Positions 60,675-64,000 of a stretch of 64,000 nt of DNA are shown in pieces (positions within the stretch are counted from its first letter, which is position 1; each line of letters opens with the position of its first letter). The notes under the pieces were generated by a model, which saw nothing but the letters and a program-made list of their open reading frames with translations, was not told the origin of the DNA and did not search any database. The DNA comes from Aphrophora alni (Eukaryota; Arthropoda; Insecta; Hemiptera; Aphrophoridae), in contig OY740768.1 of the NCBI GenBank assembly GCA_963513935.1, positions 73,198,877-73,262,876 on the forward strand, given 5' to 3'. The translations under genes and the position numbers were made by a program.

Positions 60675-62010
60675 CAGTACTACCTCGTTTATCCGGACCT
60701 CATTCAACCGGATGTCCGGATTATCCGGATCGATCCGGAACAAAAAATAAAAATTTAATCAAGGATAAAATAAAGCTTAAAGTTTCAAAATATTTTAATA
60801 ATTGCTGTATTTTGAATAATATTTATAATATTTTGAAACTTTAAGCTTTTGCTTTATTTTATCCTTGAATATGGAGTTTCAACAAGAAATATCTGCTATT
60901 ACATTAATGTTGATAAAAACATGATTTCCTCAACACTACAGTGTCGCCTCGAGGTATTAGGGCGGGTTGTTGATGCACTGGGAAGAGAAAGTGGAGGAGC
61001 AATGACCTCTGCGTCACCATGCCCCTACCCCGATGCGGCATGACAGTGACCTTGTCTATTGTCTATGCCGGCGGGTAGTCTATCACGTGCTAGCGACCGG
61101 AATACATCATTACCATATCGTGCTGTGCCGTGTTTAGTTTACATTTTTGAAAAGTCAGGGAATTTGAATTTTCTGGAAAAGTCAGGGAAATGTCAGGGAT
61201 TTTTTTTAAAAACCGGGAAAAAATAAAGAATGACTGATATTTTAAAAAGTGTAATACAATGACGATGCCTGTAACGGTCCTTAAAGAAAATGTACAACTG
61301 TGAAATAAATACAAACCATGTGCATGTTTACAACGCATCATAAACCATCATGTCATTTTTACAACTTTAATGTTGTCGGGTTGCTAAGACTCAAGGGTGT
61401 AAATCAGTAAATGTGAACATTTTGTCACATCTTAAAGCGGTGCCGCCAGCTTTGGGAACACCCGTTCTTTTTTTTTTTTGGCAGTTGGCACATCACATCC
61501 CCAGTCGGGAGTATCGAGGACGTGAATGAGAATCGGCATAGTATTTAGAGGTGGGCATTGTTGCTGCTATTTATTTATATTCGTGTGTTAGCGTTTGTGC
61601 GTGGAAATGGCGACGAAACGAAAACGTAATGTGCTTACAATGGCCCAAAAGTTAGACGCATTGAATCGTATAGACAGGGCCGCATTGAAAATTCACACCA
61701 AATTAAAACAGAGGAAGATAAATGACTTTTTTGTAAATAACAACTAAACCCTGTGTAAATTAAAAGCATGTGTAAATATTTCAGGTGTGTAAATAAAATG
61801 GTTTTCGTCATTTACAATACATTGTATAATTTCGTGTATTGTGTAAATTGAATGACTGTGTAAATATTGTGTTTTTTCATGACTTATAAATGGTAAGTTA
61901 TCATTTTATATTTCGTTTTATTTATCTTTCTATAATTTTGGATTATCCGGATTTTTGATTAACCGGATCACTTCCAGTCCCAATTAGTCCGGATAAACGA
62001 GGTTGTACTG
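60675..62010. mobile_element. Internally deleted Tigger/pogo element
   Basis: Ends CAGTACTACCTCGTTTATCC and its near-inverse at 61991-62010, with TA on both sides (60673-60674 and 62011-62012). 1336 bp. It retains joined pieces of a transposase at 61607-61747 and an inner inverted repeat of about 40 bp (60758-60797 and 60829-60869). Confidence 0.88.
61607..61747 (+). pseudogene. 46-codon remnant joining both ends of a Tigger transposase
   Basis: The frame opens MATKRKRNVLTMAQKLDALN, the CENP-B-type N-terminal DNA-binding start, and after RIDRA passes directly to KIHTKLKQRKINDFFVNN, which looks like a transposase C-terminus, then stops. A deletion of almost the whole protein kept the frame. 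Whether it is transcribed is unknown. Confidence 0.7.
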
Positions 62011-62313
62011 TACTCCAAATTTAAACATTCCACAAACTATGATTTTAGATCCTAATTGTATCACTTATTCATCCTAGTCACCCATCCTTCATAATCATTT
62101 AACCTTAGGGTTTTTCTGGACAACAATATGTACTAAATATAAGCCTAGAGTTAAGTCATTGAACTCCAATTAACATTGAAAGAAATATAATATAGACTAC
62201 ATACAAAGTTTTAAATAATAAAAGCTAGCCAAGGCAAAACAAACTAAAATATGAGATTTAAAAAAACATTTGAACACAAGATCACACAAGAATTTGATCA
62301 TTTGAACACAAGA

Positions 62314-62608
62314 ATATTTTTTAGTTCTATAAATAAATATTGAGCTTGACTTGTGAGATAATTTTAGATAAAAAATTTAAAAAATTCGAACACAAGATCT
62401 CACAAAAATTACGTTTATTTAATCAAACGAGTTACAGTTTAGTTATTGTAGCTCATGTATCACTGAGAATGGTGACTTTGTCGTTGAAACGCGTTTGATT
62501 AAGTAAACGTAATTTTTGTGAGATCTTGTGTTCGAATTTTTTAAATTTTTTATCTAAAATTATCTCACAAGTCAAGCTCAATATTTATTTATAGAACTTA
62601 AAAAATAT
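62314..62608. repeat. Long near-perfect palindrome (foldback family 2)
   Basis: Arms 62314-62429 and 62492-62608 are inverted copies of about 116 bp, almost exact (core ATTCGAACACAAGATCTCAC). The 62-bp centre contains TATCACTGAGAATGGTGACT and GTCGTTGAAACG, similar to the centre of the repeat at 42.8-43.0 kb. Confidence 0.85.
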
Positions 62609-62609
62609 C

Positions 62610-64000
62610 AAAAGACAATTTAATCATTTTATATATTTTGTAAAGTCAGAATACTTGAAAGTTCCTTTATTAATTGTGTATTTTTCTGTACAAGGGAAAC
62701 TGTATAACAACCCATCAATTTCTTAGAATTAAGTAAACAAGATCTGTTCACACATATCCACCGACTTTTATTTCATTAATTTAATTATACCATCTTCGTA
62801 TTGCCACATAAATAGTATAAAATAAAATAAATAAAATAATACATTTTTTATTTTGAATATAAGAAAGAGCTGCAAGCCCCTGAGTCTAAAATAGTAGCTT
62901 TTGGAATGATGTCTGTCTCTGATTTTTCTTGCAGTTTTTGAGGGTTTTTTAATTTTAACTGGCAATTTATTTGTAGCTTTTCTAAAAACGTGAAACTACC
63001 CACTTTTATGTTACCATAAGCTATATGTAGAGATTTTTATAAAGTGTAACACTTTAAATAATGCAAGACTTTATTGTTTGTGAATATTGTATTCTTTCAA
63101 TCTAAAATGAAGTAGGAAACCTTCAATGATGTTATTATCCGGTGGTATTTCCTGGTGGGGATATGTTTTCTCAAGATTGAACAGGATTAGGCATTTTCTC
63201 AATACCATCTCCTGCAGTTAATAATACAAGGTTTTCATAACGCAAACCTTATTGGAAAATATACTGTACGTACTTATTGCGTTTTCATTGTGTGATTAGT
63301 CCATTGAATATTATATATATAACAATCAATTATTTTGTATTTATTATTTCTCTTTTGAAGTTAGTGTTAGTTCTAGTTTATGTAAATTATTTATTGTTTT
63401 TATAAAATAACTAAATCGACTTGAGTGGTTGTATAAATATGATCTATGGCGGAAAGGGCTTAAATTTGGCTACAAAATTGATGATCAAGACTTTAATATA
63501 ATATTTTGCCAATAACACAAAAACAGAAGAAACTAATTATAAATGCAAAATGTAGACAAGACTTATCCTGTTTGAGAATCCTCAATTGCTTTCAATTTTT
63601 TTAAAAAATTATACAAATTCTGATAAAAATATCTTTCTCCAGTTATTTAGTTAGTTTTTTTACAGATTATAATCAAACATCTTTCAGAATCAATTAATTT
63701 TACTATTATTAAAGTCAGCCATAAACCTATTATAGGAGTCAGTAAAATGTGTTTATATGAGATGGTTGTGTCGAGGCATATAGACATGATAATAAATGAG
63801 TTCAACAACTATTTATCCCATCTCATTTCTATTAGGATTGTGATCACATTGACTTGATGTGATAATGATCTGCAGTCTAGCCTTCATTTGATAATAATAC
63901 ACACAAATAATTAAAATCTATTTTCAATCAATAATTTTACTCTGTGTTTTTTGTTAACTTCAATGTTAAACATTTTTATTTAATAAAATGTTATTTCCTG
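62610..64000 (+). other. FBXO11 intron 3, last part
   Basis: AT-rich. No FBXO11 exon was found. A minus-strand stretch at 62990-62860 reads SGxFHVFRKATNKLPVKIKK and on to RGLQLF without an assigned family; see findings. Confidence 0.45.

Noticed and set aside
1..64000. CRISPR arrays, bacterial operons, toxin-antitoxin or phage-defence systems
   Set aside because: No regularly spaced repeats, no clustered short-spaced genes and clear spliced exons; the window is eukaryotic.

Overview
The window looks like AT-rich, transposon-crowded insect nuclear DNA. A hemipteran-type genome is my best guess, based only on composition, long TE-filled introns and the mix of element families; nothing here fixes the species. 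There are no bacterial operons, rRNAs or clearly functional tRNA genes. Two host genes are supported by spliced exons with conserved junctions and matching phases.

The host genes sit head to head around 34.5 kb. On the minus strand is Rce1, the CAAX prenyl protease 2: exons at 34501-34386, 27423-27318, 21308-21170 and 14650-14483 encode about the first 177 residues, including the catalytic EExxxR motif; the 3' exons must lie left of the window or were missed. On the plus strand is FBXO11, an F-box substrate receptor of an SCF ubiquitin ligase: exons at 34654-34750, 44289-44561 and 54927-55077 encode the N-terminus and the F-box; the later exons lie right of the window. Only 152 bp separate the two start codons, so a shared bidirectional promoter is likely. 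It holds a CACGTG box, an inverted CCAAT, a YY1-like site and a short upstream ORF.

Everything else is intronic and mostly mobile DNA. Left part (1-5518): a Ty3/gypsy-type LTR retrotransposon with intact gag, open pol, primer-binding site and a 1-kb LTR. 5.7-14.1 kb: LINE remnants, a TTAA-flanked non-autonomous element, a mariner pseudogene, and a second mariner carrying an inserted palindrome. 15.9-23 kb: MITEs, microsatellites, a third Tc1/mariner-type remnant and tRNA-like palindromes. 23.8-26.3 kb: a complete-ended piggyBac with a broken transposase. 28-33.5 kb: a solo LTR, a ZMYM1-like hAT pseudogene, a second piggyBac remnant and a hAT-type MITE. 35.6-62.6 kb: long-TIR MITEs, three pogo/Tigger elements plus a fragment, more TTAA elements, a LINE reverse transcriptase fragment and several long inverted repeats.

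The elements do not form a pathway. Their relation is parasitic: non-autonomous TTAA elements probably depended on piggyBac-type transposases, deleted Tigger copies on full ones, and the host genes carry them in introns. I found no convincing new biological system. The most unusual items are the tRNA-like palindromes, the palindrome inserted with a 12-bp duplication, the compact divergent promoter with its uORF, and the in-phase break between gag and pol.
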